Source: Sporosarcina gallistercoris (GTDB lineage: Bacteria > Bacillota > Bacilli > Bacillales_A > Planococcaceae). Taken from it: a DNA stretch of 64,000 nucleotides. The stretch spans positions 110,294-174,293 of the forward strand of contig NZ_JACSQY010000004.1 of assembly GCF_014836415.1 (NCBI RefSeq), read 5' to 3'. Positions 1 to 8,341 of the stretch are shown one piece after another; the stretch's first letter is position 1; each line of letters opens with the position of its first letter. Made by a program: the position numbers and the translations under genes. The notes beneath the pieces are model-generated. The model saw only the letters and a program-made list of their open reading frames with translations, was not told the DNA's origin and searched no databases.

Positions 1-587
1 GGAGATGCGTCCGTACCTACTAACTTAAGAGGAGCTGCAACCATGAAGTAGTCCCCTTGTTCCACTTCTTTCAACCGAAGTCCTTCAATGATAATGATGT
101 CACTTGCAAATAACGTTTTGTGAGTCGGATGTCCTTCTTGGCTTCTTTCAATTCCAAGCGCATCGATTCCGATTCCGCGTATGCCAATTTCAGCGAGATA
201 CTCCGCACCATCAGCCGCCAAGTAAACGAAGTCAAAATCAAATTGTTCTTCAAAAGAGTTCTTTGTCTTCAATAAAACAAAATCGTTCTTCTCAAGGTTG
301 AATCCTTCCAAGTCTGCTTTTGTAACTCCGGACCCGACAGTTGTTACATCGATCACTTTACATGGTCCGACAAGATTGGTTAGCGGAAGCGTCTCAAAGG
401 TATCACCTTCTACAACCATATGAAGCGGTGCATCAATGTGAGTACCCGTGTGCACATCCAATTCCAAGCGCGTTTCTGTAACGTAGCCATTGGTCACCCG
501 TTTCAATTCAGGCTGCTTTTCCGGCTTGTTTTTATAGACCGTCATTCCCTCATAAATTGAACTCGTTACATCATACATTTTCATCAT
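1..587 (-). CDS. cyclase family protein (metal-dependent hydrolase), 3' end beyond window
   Basis: The frame runs from an ATG pair at 584-587 off the left edge with no stop, giving 195 residues; family members are about 205-210, so only the last few residues are missing. Residues 46-56 read HTGTHIDAPLH, the HxTxxDxPxH zinc-binding signature of the cyclase/kynurenine formamidase-like family, which hydrolyses amide or related bonds. The substrate cannot be told. The upstream Shine-Dalgarno is weak (GGTGG). The gene lies downstream of hxlB in the same direction but behind a clear terminator, so it is probably a separate unit. The family is sure; the function is open. Confidence 0.85.
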   Translation of the reverse strand, partial: MMKMYDVTSSIYEGMTVYKNKPEKQPELKRVTNGYVTETRLELDVHTGTHIDAPLHMVVEGDTFETLPLTNLVGPCKVIDVTTVGSGVTKADLEGFNLEKNDFVLLKTKNSFEEQFDFDFVYLAADGAEYLAEIGIRGIGIDALGIERSQEGHPTHKTLFASDIIIIEGLRLKEVEQGDYFMVAAPLKLVGTDAS

Positions 588-684
588 TAACGACCACCCA
601 TTCATTATTAGATTCTATACAAACTATACCGTCTCCCTTGCACATTCGCCATCTACCTGTTTTAAGGAACCCCATTTTCAGATG

Positions 685-721
685 AAAAAGCCTGAGTCAC
701 CATAGTAATCAGGCTCAGGCT
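685..721 (-). terminator. intrinsic terminator of the hxlAB operon
   Basis: Read on the minus strand, AGCCTGAG pairs with CTCAGGCT across a 16-base loop and is followed by five T. It sits 12 bases after the hxlB stop. Confidence 0.85.
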
Positions 722-732
722 GTTCAACACTT

Positions 733-1287
733 CTATTCTAAATTCGCGTGACGACCGTACATAATATCAGAGTGCGAGTCACTTTTCTCCATCACACACA
801 AAATGAGACCATCGTAGAACAAGAGTAGCGCTTGTTCAAACAGTGAGCCCATTGGCTGAATGGATATTCCACTTGCGCTATGTGCTTTCGATTGAGCAGG
901 AATTTCGATTGTATGATCCGCCAACTTTCCTATTGTTGAGGACGGATTGGTTGTAACAGCTGCAATCGTTGCGCCGATGCTTTTAGCTTTCTCTGTCATC
1001 GCAACCAAGCTACCCGTTTCGCCCGATCCAGTGCCTACAATGAAGAGATCCTCGGCTTCCAAGTTAGGAGTTACGGTTTCGCCTACAACGTATGCTTCAA
1101 GGCCGATATGCATCATACGCATCACAAATGCTTTGGCCATAAAACCAGAACGTCCTCCACCTGCTACGAAAATCTTATTCGCGTGAAGAATGGTGTCGGC
1201 TAAGTTTTCAGTGTCTCCGTCATTCATAAGTGAGAGGGTACGTTTCAGTTCATCCAGTATTTCCTGTGTGTAGGCAGTTGCGTTCAT
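733..1287 (-). CDS. hxlB: 6-phospho-3-hexuloisomerase
   Basis: The 184-residue protein is a single SIS domain matching B. subtilis HxlB (about 185 residues). Residues 43-54 (GGGRSGFMAKAF) form the sugar-phosphate loop, and SGETGS follows about 50 residues later. It isomerises D-arabino-3-hexulose 6-phosphate to fructose 6-phosphate, the second step of the ribulose monophosphate pathway. The start lies one base after the hxlA stop, so the two genes are translationally coupled. A terminator follows. The product feeds phosphoglucose isomerase, encoded across the divergent promoter region. Confidence 0.95.
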   Translation of the reverse strand: MNATAYTQEILDELKRTLSLMNDGDTENLADTILHANKIFVAGGGRSGFMAKAFVMRMMHIGLEAYVVGETVTPNLEAEDLFIVGTGSGETGSLVAMTEKAKSIGATIAAVTTNPSSTIGKLADHTIEIPAQSKAHSASGISIQPMGSLFEQALLLFYDGLILCVMEKSDSHSDIMYGRHANLE

Positions 1288-1288
1288 A

Positions 1289-1930
1289 TTATACGAACGC
1301 GCCTTGTTCGATCATCTGTTTGATTTGTTGCGCTGCTGCTTTCTTATCTTCTTTGCCAGTGATTCCGCCACCTACAATAATGAGATCCGGTTGAGCTTGG
1401 ATCACTTGTGGAAGTGTTTCTAGCTTAATCCCACCGGCGATTGCCGTTTTTGCATTTTTTACAACGCTCTTTATCGTACGGAGGTCTTCAAATGAATCTT
1501 TTCCTTCCGCTTGGAGATCATACCCTGTGTGGACACAAATGTAATCTGCACCCAACTGATCGAGCTCTGCAGCACGTGTTTTAATATCTTTGACTGCAAT
1601 CATATCAACCAAAATCTGCTTACCAAGTTTTTTAGCTTCTTCGACAGCGCCGCGAATGGACGAATCTTCTGCTTGAGCAAGAATGGTTACGATATCCGCT
1701 CCAGCTTCAGAAGCATTCCCAACTTCATATCCTGCTGCGTCCATGATTTTCACATCTGCGAGAACTTCCAAATCAGGAAAGGCCGCTTTGACTTCTTTCA
1801 CTGCAGCGAGTCCTTCTTTGTTGATAACTGGAGTTCCGATTTCTACGATATCGATAAATTCTCCAACTTCTTTAACGACTTGGATTGCTCCCGGGATGTC
1901 GACAAGATCCAATGCTAATTGTAATTTCAT
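1289..1930 (-). CDS. hxlA: 3-hexulose-6-phosphate synthase
   Basis: The 213-residue protein belongs to the orotidine-monophosphate decarboxylase superfamily. Residues 59-64 (DVKIMD) match the D-x-K-x-x-D catalytic motif, and IAGGIK and IIVGGGIT near the C-terminus bind phosphate. It condenses formaldehyde with ribulose 5-phosphate, fixing and detoxifying formaldehyde in the cytoplasm. The start is an ATG with AAAGGAG upstream. It is the first gene of hxlAB. In B. subtilis the operon is activated by HxlR in response to formaldehyde, but no hxlR gene lies next to it here. Confidence 0.95.
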   Translation of the reverse strand: MKLQLALDLVDIPGAIQVVKEVGEFIDIVEIGTPVINKEGLAAVKEVKAAFPDLEVLADVKIMDAAGYEVGNASEAGADIVTILAQAEDSSIRGAVEEAKKLGKQILVDMIAVKDIKTRAAELDQLGADYICVHTGYDLQAEGKDSFEDLRTIKSVVKNAKTAIAGGIKLETLPQVIQAQPDLIIVGGGITGKEDKKAAAQQIKQMIEQGAFV

Positions 1931-1997
1931 ATATTTGTTCTCCTTTTATATGTTTTTTCAGTGCTCACTCAGTGTAAATCTATAGTTATCCTTTGAG

Positions 1998-2040
1998 AAG
2001 TACGCACTTTAAAATCACATACTGACAAGGAGTATACTGT
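1998..2040 (-). promoter_or_regulatory. hxlAB promoter module
   Basis: On the minus strand ACAGTATACT is followed after exactly 24 bases by TGCGTACTT. A TTGTCA hexamer lies just after the first element, 18 bases before CGTACT. The same layout occurs, facing the other way, upstream of zwf. The weak -10 fits a promoter that needs an activator; a non-SigA promoter with a CGTA-type -10 is also possible. Confidence 0.55.
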
Positions 2041-2214
2041 CTGAATGGATTTATATAGAAGGATTCCTTTCCACTTCATAAAAGAGAAGACAGTTTGCAT
2101 ATGAATTTTAAAACTAAGATTATCGTCATTTTCCAAAAGTAACTATACTGCAAATCCATGAAAAACCTTTAAATGATGAACGCTTACTTCTGTTCTGAGT
2201 ATTCGTCATTCTTC

Positions 2215-2257
2215 ACAGTATACTTTTTTGAACTATTTGTTTTAAAACTGCGTACTT
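2215..2257 (+). promoter_or_regulatory. zwf-pgi-gnd promoter module
   Basis: ACAGTATACT and TGCGTACTT are separated by 24 bases, identical in layout to the hxlAB promoter on the other strand. TTGAAC sits 17 bases before CGTACT. The 24-base spacers align without gaps at 14 positions. TACTAAGTA, which resembles half sites of HxlR/YodB-type regulators, follows at about 2281-2289. Confidence 0.55.
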
Positions 2258-2342
2258 ACATTTCTCACGCGGTACTCTTATACTAAGTACTGGTGTATTT
2301 TTAAATACCGGGATTACTATTCACCCATTGGAGGGGAAACCT

Positions 2343-3845
2343 ATGCAATTCAATAATTTCTCTTCACAAACTGAAGAGCACAGCGAACGAAATGCGCAAG
2401 GGATGACAGTTGTTTTGTTTGGCGCTACAGGTGATTTGGCCAAGCGAAAGTTATTTCCTGCATTATATAATTTGTATGTCGAGAACAAAATGCCAAAAGC
2501 TTTTTCAGTTATTGGACTGGGACGTACCCCATACACCGATGATGTTTTTCAGACAAAGGTGGAACAATCACTACGGACATACTCAAGAGGGAACGTTGAA
2601 GACGAAGGGTTACAACCATTTCTAAACTCCTTCAGATACTGTACATTCGACGCAACAGAGATAACGTCTTATAAAAAGTTGAACGAACTCATCGGACAAC
2701 GGGAACGTGAATTGGCTATCCCTGAAAACCGCTTATTCTACTTGTCCGTTGCTCCAAGTCTGATCGATGTCATTACCTCTAATCTCAATACAAGTGGCAT
2801 CATTCAAACCTCTGGATGGAAACGGCTTATTGTAGAAAAACCTTTCGGAAGTGATTTAGCATCTGCCCGCGATTTAAACGAAAAGTTACGGACCGCGTTC
2901 CATGAAGACGAAATCTATAGAATCGATCATTACCTCGGGAAGCCGATGGTCCAAAATCTGGAGACGTTGATCCTCGTCAATCCTGTATTGGATTCGTTAT
3001 TCAATCACAAACTGATAGCGAATGTGCAGATTACTGCCAGCGAAACGGTTGGCGTCGAAACTCGTGCTCCTTATTACGACAAGGCGGGCGCAATTCGCGA
3101 CATGGTGCAAAACCATATGCTCCAACTCGTCATGATGACCGCACTCCATCTGCCTAAAAAGGCTCAACCTGAGGAAATCCGTACAAAAAAAGTGGAAATC
3201 ATGGAAGCCTTGCGTCCGATTCATGAGGAAAACTTACAAACCGACCTGATTCGTGCACAATACGATAAGGGGGAGATCTTCGGCATCGACGTTCCTGCTT
3301 ATCGCGAAGAACCGGGTGTCCCGAACTCATCCATGAATGATACGTATATCGCTGCCCGCTTATTTATCGACAACGAGTTTTGGAAAGGGATTCCTTTCTA
3401 TATACGGACCGGTAAACGGTTGGATAAAAAATCGACACGCATCGTCTTTGAATTCAAGGAACGTCCGACGCTAATGGAAGACTATCATCCTGAAGGACTG
3501 GCTCCGAATCTGTTGATCCTTGAAATCAGTCCGAATGAAAGCATTTCGTTACAGGTGAACATGAAAGACCCTTCTACAAATCGTTTCCAACCGTCCACAA
3601 TCACGTTCACTACAAATTCAAGCAATCAGCCAGAAGCTTACGAACTTCTACTGCATGACGCCATGCTCGGCAATGCAACCTTCTTTGCCAATTGGAAAGA
3701 AGTCGAGTTGTCTTGGCAATGGATTCAGCCATTACTGGAAGCGTTCGAAGAAAATCGTTTACCGTTAGTCTCGTATGCCGCCGGCTCAACGGGACCGAAA
3801 GAAGCAAAACAGTTACTTGCAAAAGATCACGTCAACTGGTGGTAA
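2343..3845 (+). CDS. zwf: glucose-6-phosphate 1-dehydrogenase
   Basis: The protein has 500 residues when started at the ATG that follows GGAGGGG; an in-frame TTG 15 bases upstream overlaps that site and is unlikely. Residues 27-40 carry the NADP-binding GATGDLAKRKLFPA, and 193-200 the catalytic RIDHYLGK with its lysine and histidine. It oxidises glucose 6-phosphate to 6-phosphogluconolactone with NADP. It heads a zwf-pgi-gnd operon, 35 bases ahead of pgi. Next to hxlAB, the product supports oxidation of formaldehyde carbon and ribulose 5-phosphate regeneration. No 6-phosphogluconolactonase gene is in the window. Confidence 0.97.
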   Translation: MQFNNFSSQTEEHSERNAQGMTVVLFGATGDLAKRKLFPALYNLYVENKMPKAFSVIGLGRTPYTDDVFQTKVEQSLRTYSRGNVEDEGLQPFLNSFRYCTFDATEITSYKKLNELIGQRERELAIPENRLFYLSVAPSLIDVITSNLNTSGIIQTSGWKRLIVEKPFGSDLASARDLNEKLRTAFHEDEIYRIDHYLGKPMVQNLETLILVNPVLDSLFNHKLIANVQITASETVGVETRAPYYDKAGAIRDMVQNHMLQLVMMTALHLPKKAQPEEIRTKKVEIMEALRPIHEENLQTDLIRAQYDKGEIFGIDVPAYREEPGVPNSSMNDTYIAARLFIDNEFWKGIPFYIRTGKRLDKKSTRIVFEFKERPTLMEDYHPEGLAPNLLILEISPNESISLQVNMKDPSTNRFQPSTITFTTNSSNQPEAYELLLHDAMLGNATFFANWKEVELSWQWIQPLLEAFEENRLPLVSYAAGSTGPKEAKQLLAKDHVNWW

Positions 3846-3880
3846 TGAGACCGCCTTTCACATAAAAGGAGATACAGCAC

Positions 3881-5230
3881 ATGTCAGTTACATTTGAATA
3901 TACAAACGCAATGTCGTTCATGAAAAGTACGGAGATGGATAATTTCAGTGAATTTGTAAAGCAGGCACATAACCAAATCCACGGCCAGCGTGGTCCTGGA
4001 TCGGATTATCTTGGATGGGTGAATTGGCCGATCGAGTATGATAGAGAAGAGTTCGAACGAGTGAAATCGGCTGCTTCCAGGATTCAACACCAATCGGATG
4101 CACTGATTGTCATCGGGATCGGCGGTTCGTATCTTGGCTCCAAGGCTGCGATCGAAGCCCTTTCGCATACATTCCATAACCAAATGGCGGGCAATACTGA
4201 AGTGTATTTCGCAGGACAGAATATCAGCTCCATCTATATCGAACACCTTCTGCAAGTATTAGAAGGAAAGGATATTTCCATCAATGTCATTTCTAAATCA
4301 GGGACAACGACTGAACCTGCATTGGCTTTCCGGATTTTCCGTGAATTCATGGAGAAAAAATACGGGGAGGAAGAAGCACGCAAAAGAATTTACGTGACGA
4401 CGGACAAAACAGATGGCGCGCTTCGCAAGCTCGCGACCGAGGAAGGATATGAGACCTTCGTCATTCCTGAAGATATCGGAGGACGTTACTCAGTACTTAC
4501 ACCCGTAGGCTTACTTCCAATCGCTGTTGCAGGTCTTGATATTGACCAGATGATGGCGGGTGCTAAAGCCGCTTACTATGAGTATAATAATCCTGATCTT
4601 GCGACAAACGGGAGCTATCAATACGCTGCGGTTCGAAATATCTTCAACAGCAAAGGAAAATCCATTGAGTTATTAGTGACCTACGAACCGGGTCTCCATT
4701 ATGTTGCAGAATGGTGGAAGCAACTTTTCGGAGAAAGTGAAGGAAAAGACGTAAAAGGTCTCTTCCCTGCTTCAGTCAACTTCACGACGGATTTACATTC
4801 CATGGGACAATACGTTCAAGAAGGTCGTCGGTTATTCATCGAAACCGTGTTGCAAATCAAGAAATCGCCAGTTGAACGGACAATCCAAGCGGATGCTACC
4901 AACATTGATGGGTTGAATTTCTTATCGGGAAAAACGATGGACGAAGTGAACAAAATGGCGGCACTCGGTACGACTCTTGCACATATTGATGGAGACGTTC
5001 CGAACTTGCTGATCGAGTTGGACGAGTTAAATGCATACACATTTGGGGAGCTCGTCTATTTCTTTGAAAAAGCGTGCGCTATCAGCGGGACGTTACTTGG
5101 CGTGAATCCGTTTGACCAGCCAGGGGTTGAAGCATACAAGAAGAACATGTTTGCGCTGCTTGGCAAAGAGGGATTCGAGGATGAAAAGAAGCAACTGGAA
5201 GAACGGTTAACGGAGATTACTAGTTACTGA
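3881..5230 (+). CDS. pgi: glucose-6-phosphate isomerase
   Basis: The 449 residues match the usual Bacillales length of about 450. [11 protein letters not shown] (79-89) and [10 protein letters not shown] (137-146) are phosphosugar-binding segments of the double SIS fold, and QPGVEAYKK near the C-terminus holds the catalytic lysine. The start follows AAAGGAG. It interconverts fructose 6-phosphate and glucose 6-phosphate. Lying between zwf and gnd, it joins the HxlB product to the oxidative pentose phosphate steps, an order that makes sense for a cyclic pathway. Confidence 0.97.
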   Translation: MSVTFEYTNAMSFMKSTEMDNFSEFVKQAHNQIHGQRGPGSDYLGWVNWPIEYDREEFERVKSAASRIQHQSDALIVIGIGGSYLGSKAAIEALSHTFHNQMAGNTEVYFAGQNISSIYIEHLLQVLEGKDISINVISKSGTTTEPALAFRIFREFMEKKYGEEEARKRIYVTTDKTDGALRKLATEEGYETFVIPEDIGGRYSVLTPVGLLPIAVAGLDIDQMMAGAKAAYYEYNNPDLATNGSYQYAAVRNIFNSKGKSIELLVTYEPGLHYVAEWWKQLFGESEGKDVKGLFPASVNFTTDLHSMGQYVQEGRRLFIETVLQIKKSPVERTIQADATNIDGLNFLSGKTMDEVNKMAALGTTLAHIDGDVPNLLIELDELNAYTFGELVYFFEKACAISGTLLGVNPFDQPGVEAYKKNMFALLGKEGFEDEKKQLEERLTEITSY

Positions 5231-5250
5231 ATTCAGAACGGAGGATGACT

Positions 5251-6666
5251 ATGAGCAATCAGCAAATCGGTGTAATCGGACTTGGCGTCATGGGATTGAA
5301 CTTGGCGTTGAACATGGAGAGTAAAGGATTCCCTGTAGCGGTCTATGACTACTGGACAGATCGGACGGACGAATTCATTGCCAATGAAGCAAAAGGAAAA
5401 AACATTATCGGGGCTTCCACTCTTGAGCAATTTGTCGCGTCGATTGCAGCCCCACGCAAAATTTTGATGATGGTGAAAGCCGGCGAGACGACAGATTCTG
5501 TCATCCAATCCCTCCTTCCACACCTAACAACGGGCGATATTTTAATTGATGGCGGCAATACATTTTTTGAAGATACGAATCGTCGGACTGCCGAGTTAAA
5601 AGCGTCAGGTATCCATTTCATCGGTACAGGCGTCTCAGGCGGCGAAGAAGGTGCAAGATTGGGCCCTTCCCTTATGCCAGGAGGACCGAAAGAAGCGTAT
5701 GAACAAGTTAAACCGATCCTGGATGCCATTTCAGCGAAAGTCGATAGCACGCCATGCAGTGCCCACATGGGCCCTGAAGGAGCTGGCCATTATGTGAAGA
5801 TGGTACATAACGGAATTGAATACGGGGATATGCAACTGATTTCCGAAGCCTATTTCATCATGAAGCACGCTCTCGGGTTGACGTCTGCAGAATTGCATGA
5901 CACATTCGCAGAGTGGAACAAAGGCGAACTGAATAGTTACTTGATCGAAATCACTTCCGAGATTTTTGGGAAGGTGGACGAAGAGACGGGTAATCCGCTG
6001 CTAGACCAGATTTTAGACAAAGCCGGACAAAAAGGGACAGGCAAGTGGACAAGCCAAAATGCATTGGACTTAGGGATTTCACTCCCAATCGTGACGGAAT
6101 CCGTCTTTGCACGGTTCATTTCTTCTATTAAAGAAGAACGTGTTGCTGCGAGCCAATGCTTGACAGGTCCCGAAGCAAAACCATTTGCGGGGGATCGCAA
6201 TGAGATGATTGAAGCAATCCGAAAAGCTCTGTATATGAGTAAGATTTGTTCGTATGCCCAAGGTTTCGCTCAAATGCGTGCCGCATCCGTACAGTACGGG
6301 TGGGACATTCCATATGGGGAAGTTGCGATGATTTTCCGTGGAGGTTGCATTATCCGTGCGCAGTTCCTACAAAATATCAAGGATGCATTCGATAAGAATC
6401 CGGAGTTGCCGAACTTGTTGGTAGACCCTTATTTCACGAAAATTGTTGGCGAGTATCAGTCATCACTTCGTGAAGTACTTGCCTTAGCGATCAAACAAGG
6501 CGTTCCGACTCCTGCATTCTCTAGTGCACTTGCTTATTATGATAGTTACCGGACAGCGACGCTGCCGGCTAACCTGATACAAGCGCAACGGGATTATTTC
6601 GGTGCGCATACGTATGAGCGCATCGATAAAGATGGATCGTTCCATACAGATTGGTCGAAGAAATAA
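5251..6666 (+). CDS. gnd: 6-phosphogluconate dehydrogenase, decarboxylating
   Basis: The protein has 471 residues from the ATG six bases after GGAGG; a second ATG at 5245 abuts that site and is unlikely. GLGVMG (10-15) binds the cofactor. VSGGEEGAR and [12 protein letters not shown] carry the catalytic lysine and substrate contacts. Size and sequence fit the NADP-type GndA/YqjI enzyme rather than GntZ (from memory). It oxidises 6-phosphogluconate to ribulose 5-phosphate and CO2, closing the cycle back to the HxlA acceptor. It starts 20 bases after pgi and ends before a strong terminator. Confidence 0.95.
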   Translation: MSNQQIGVIGLGVMGLNLALNMESKGFPVAVYDYWTDRTDEFIANEAKGKNIIGASTLEQFVASIAAPRKILMMVKAGETTDSVIQSLLPHLTTGDILIDGGNTFFEDTNRRTAELKASGIHFIGTGVSGGEEGARLGPSLMPGGPKEAYEQVKPILDAISAKVDSTPCSAHMGPEGAGHYVKMVHNGIEYGDMQLISEAYFIMKHALGLTSAELHDTFAEWNKGELNSYLIEITSEIFGKVDEETGNPLLDQILDKAGQKGTGKWTSQNALDLGISLPIVTESVFARFISSIKEERVAASQCLTGPEAKPFAGDRNEMIEAIRKALYMSKICSYAQGFAQMRAASVQYGWDIPYGEVAMIFRGGCIIRAQFLQNIKDAFDKNPELPNLLVDPYFTKIVGEYQSSLREVLALAIKQGVPTPAFSSALAYYDSYRTATLPANLIQAQRDYFGAHTYERIDKDGSFHTDWSKK

Positions 6667-6679
6667 TTTTAAGTATGTA

Positions 6680-6722
6680 GGATCCCCCCGCCATTCAAAT
6701 GGAATGGCGGGGGGATCCTTTT
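6680..6722 (+). terminator. strong intrinsic terminator after gnd
   Basis: A perfect 17-bp stem of GGATCCCCCCGCCATTC and its complement encloses a 5-base loop and is followed by TTTT. It closes the zwf-pgi-gnd operon. It may also block the convergent gene, although no T-run follows it on the minus strand. Confidence 0.9.
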
Positions 6723-6728
6723 AGTGTT

Positions 6729-8090
6729 TCAATCGACCTCATTCAACATGGATCCAATATCGGAAGCAGCTGTAGGATAAGCGAAAATCGTTTTCTTCAT
6801 GTCTTCAAAAGTTAACTCCAGGCGAATGGCTGTGGAGAAATGATTGATGAGATCATCTGCATTTCCGCCTAAAATATGTGCACCCAGGACGGTTCCTTTC
6901 TCGGCATCCGTAATGAGCTTGAAGGCAGCTGCTTGCTCGTTTGTCCTTTTAAACGTAAACCAATCCGATATTTCCCGGTACGTCACTTTGGTTTTTTGAG
7001 TGGACTTTCTTGCCTCTTCTTCTGTCAACCCGACAGAACCGATTTTCGGGACTGTAAATGCAACAGATGGGACAACCGGATATTCAATAGGCGTACTGTT
7101 GCCATGCAATAGATTTCGGATGACTGCATCTGAATCCCTTGAAGAGATCGGAGTCAATGGCGGCGCTGAGGTTTCGGCTGCATCTCCCGCAGCGTAAACG
7201 TCAGGATTACTGACGCTTTGCAAGTATTCATTGACATGCACGCCCCCTTTTTCTCCAAGATCGACATTCCCTTTTGCAGGATCGATATCGAGCGCAGGCG
7301 CGCGTCCCAATCCATGGACAACTAAGTCGCCTGTAAAGGTTTGCTTTGCGCCGTCTTTTTCAGCTGTTACCGTATACGTTTTTCCGTTCTTTTCAATAGA
7401 TTCGACGCGCGTATTCAGGTGGATTTTCATGCCTACCTGCTGAGAACGTTTTACAAGAAGATCTACTAAATCCGGATCGAATTGTTCAAGAGGACGTTCC
7501 CCGCCATGGATCACTTCCACTTCTGCACCAGCACGTGCTGCGAGATGTGCGAATTCCATCGAGATATACCCGCCGCCTGCAAAGAGAATCTTCTTCGGCA
7601 TCTCTTCAAGATCGAGGAAATCATCACTGTGAATCATTAACTCCTCGCCTTTGAGTCCTAATTTCACAGGTTGTGCTCCCGTCGCGATAACGATTTTCTT
7701 TCCGGTAAGCACGTCCTCACCTATTCTTATTTGAGTTTTCGACTGGAATTTTGCATGGCCATGATAACAATCAATCCCGAGCTCCTTAAATTTCTTTTCG
7801 GTGTTTTCAGGAATGGACTCCGTAAACGTTTTCTTAAACGCCATCAACTCTTTCCAATCAATTCGTGTATCTCCCGAGAGTCCTTTTCCTGTCATCCTCT
7901 CCTTCCAATCCATCCATTCCGCTGCTCCTACTAACACTTTTTTCGGATCACACCCCCGCTGGGAACATGTTCCGCCATATGTACGACTTTCAACAATGGC
8001 CACCGTCCAACCCGCTTTTTTACAAGCTTGAGCAGTACTCGATCCTGCTGTTCCAGTGCCGATTACAATCACATCATAGTTTTTCTTCAA
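6729..8090 (-). CDS. FAD-dependent pyridine nucleotide-disulfide oxidoreductase
   Basis: The 453 residues have the fold of glutathione reductase and dihydrolipoamide dehydrogenase. GTGTAG (11-16) binds FAD, the redox pair is C42-SQRG-C47, GGGYISMEFA is the second Rossmann loop, and VYAAGDAA is the FAD-contacting motif. The usual C-terminal HPxxxE base is replaced by AYPT (437-440) followed by ASD, so it is not a classical glutathione or lipoamide enzyme and its disulfide substrate is unknown. The start is TTG, eight bases after AGGAGG. It is monocistronic and convergent with gnd. Confidence 0.85.
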   Translation of the reverse strand: MKKNYDVIVIGTGTAGSSTAQACKKAGWTVAIVESRTYGGTCSQRGCDPKKVLVGAAEWMDWKERMTGKGLSGDTRIDWKELMAFKKTFTESIPENTEKKFKELGIDCYHGHAKFQSKTQIRIGEDVLTGKKIVIATGAQPVKLGLKGEELMIHSDDFLDLEEMPKKILFAGGGYISMEFAHLAARAGAEVEVIHGGERPLEQFDPDLVDLLVKRSQQVGMKIHLNTRVESIEKNGKTYTVTAEKDGAKQTFTGDLVVHGLGRAPALDIDPAKGNVDLGEKGGVHVNEYLQSVSNPDVYAAGDAAETSAPPLTPISSRDSDAVIRNLLHGNSTPIEYPVVPSVAFTVPKIGSVGLTEEEARKSTQKTKVTYREISDWFTFKRTNEQAAAFKLITDAEKGTVLGAHILGGNADDLINHFSTAIRLELTFEDMKKTIFAYPTAASDIGSMLNEVD

Positions 8091-8270
8091 ACCTGGATTC
8101 CTCCTTCTTCATACTTTCGTAAAATTTGGCTGTTCAGGTTACAAAGCCATTATCCTATTCATCTTCGTCCGACAAGCCATCTTTCCATAAAACATAGATA
8201 CTACTTCATTTACCCAGGTTCAATTGTTCTAATCTCAAAGGTTAATTTGACTATGAAAGATTTTGGACGC

Positions 8271-8308
8271 AAAAAAGCTGATTCCGCCTAATTAGCAGAA
8301 CCAGCTTT
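8271..8308 (-). terminator. intrinsic terminator of the TetR-MFS operon
   Basis: AAAGCTGATTC pairs with GAACCAGCTTT (one G-T pair) around a loop of about 13 bases. Six A before the stem give the T-run on the minus strand. The hairpin lies about 35 bases after the transporter stop. Confidence 0.75.
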
Positions 8309-8341
8309 TCTCAACGATCCAATTCGATCGGTGTGCAAGTA

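Noticed and set aside
2328-2342. Upstream TTG start for zwf
   Set aside because: The TTG overlaps the GGAGGGG site that serves the ATG at 2343, so it would add five residues with no binding site of its own.
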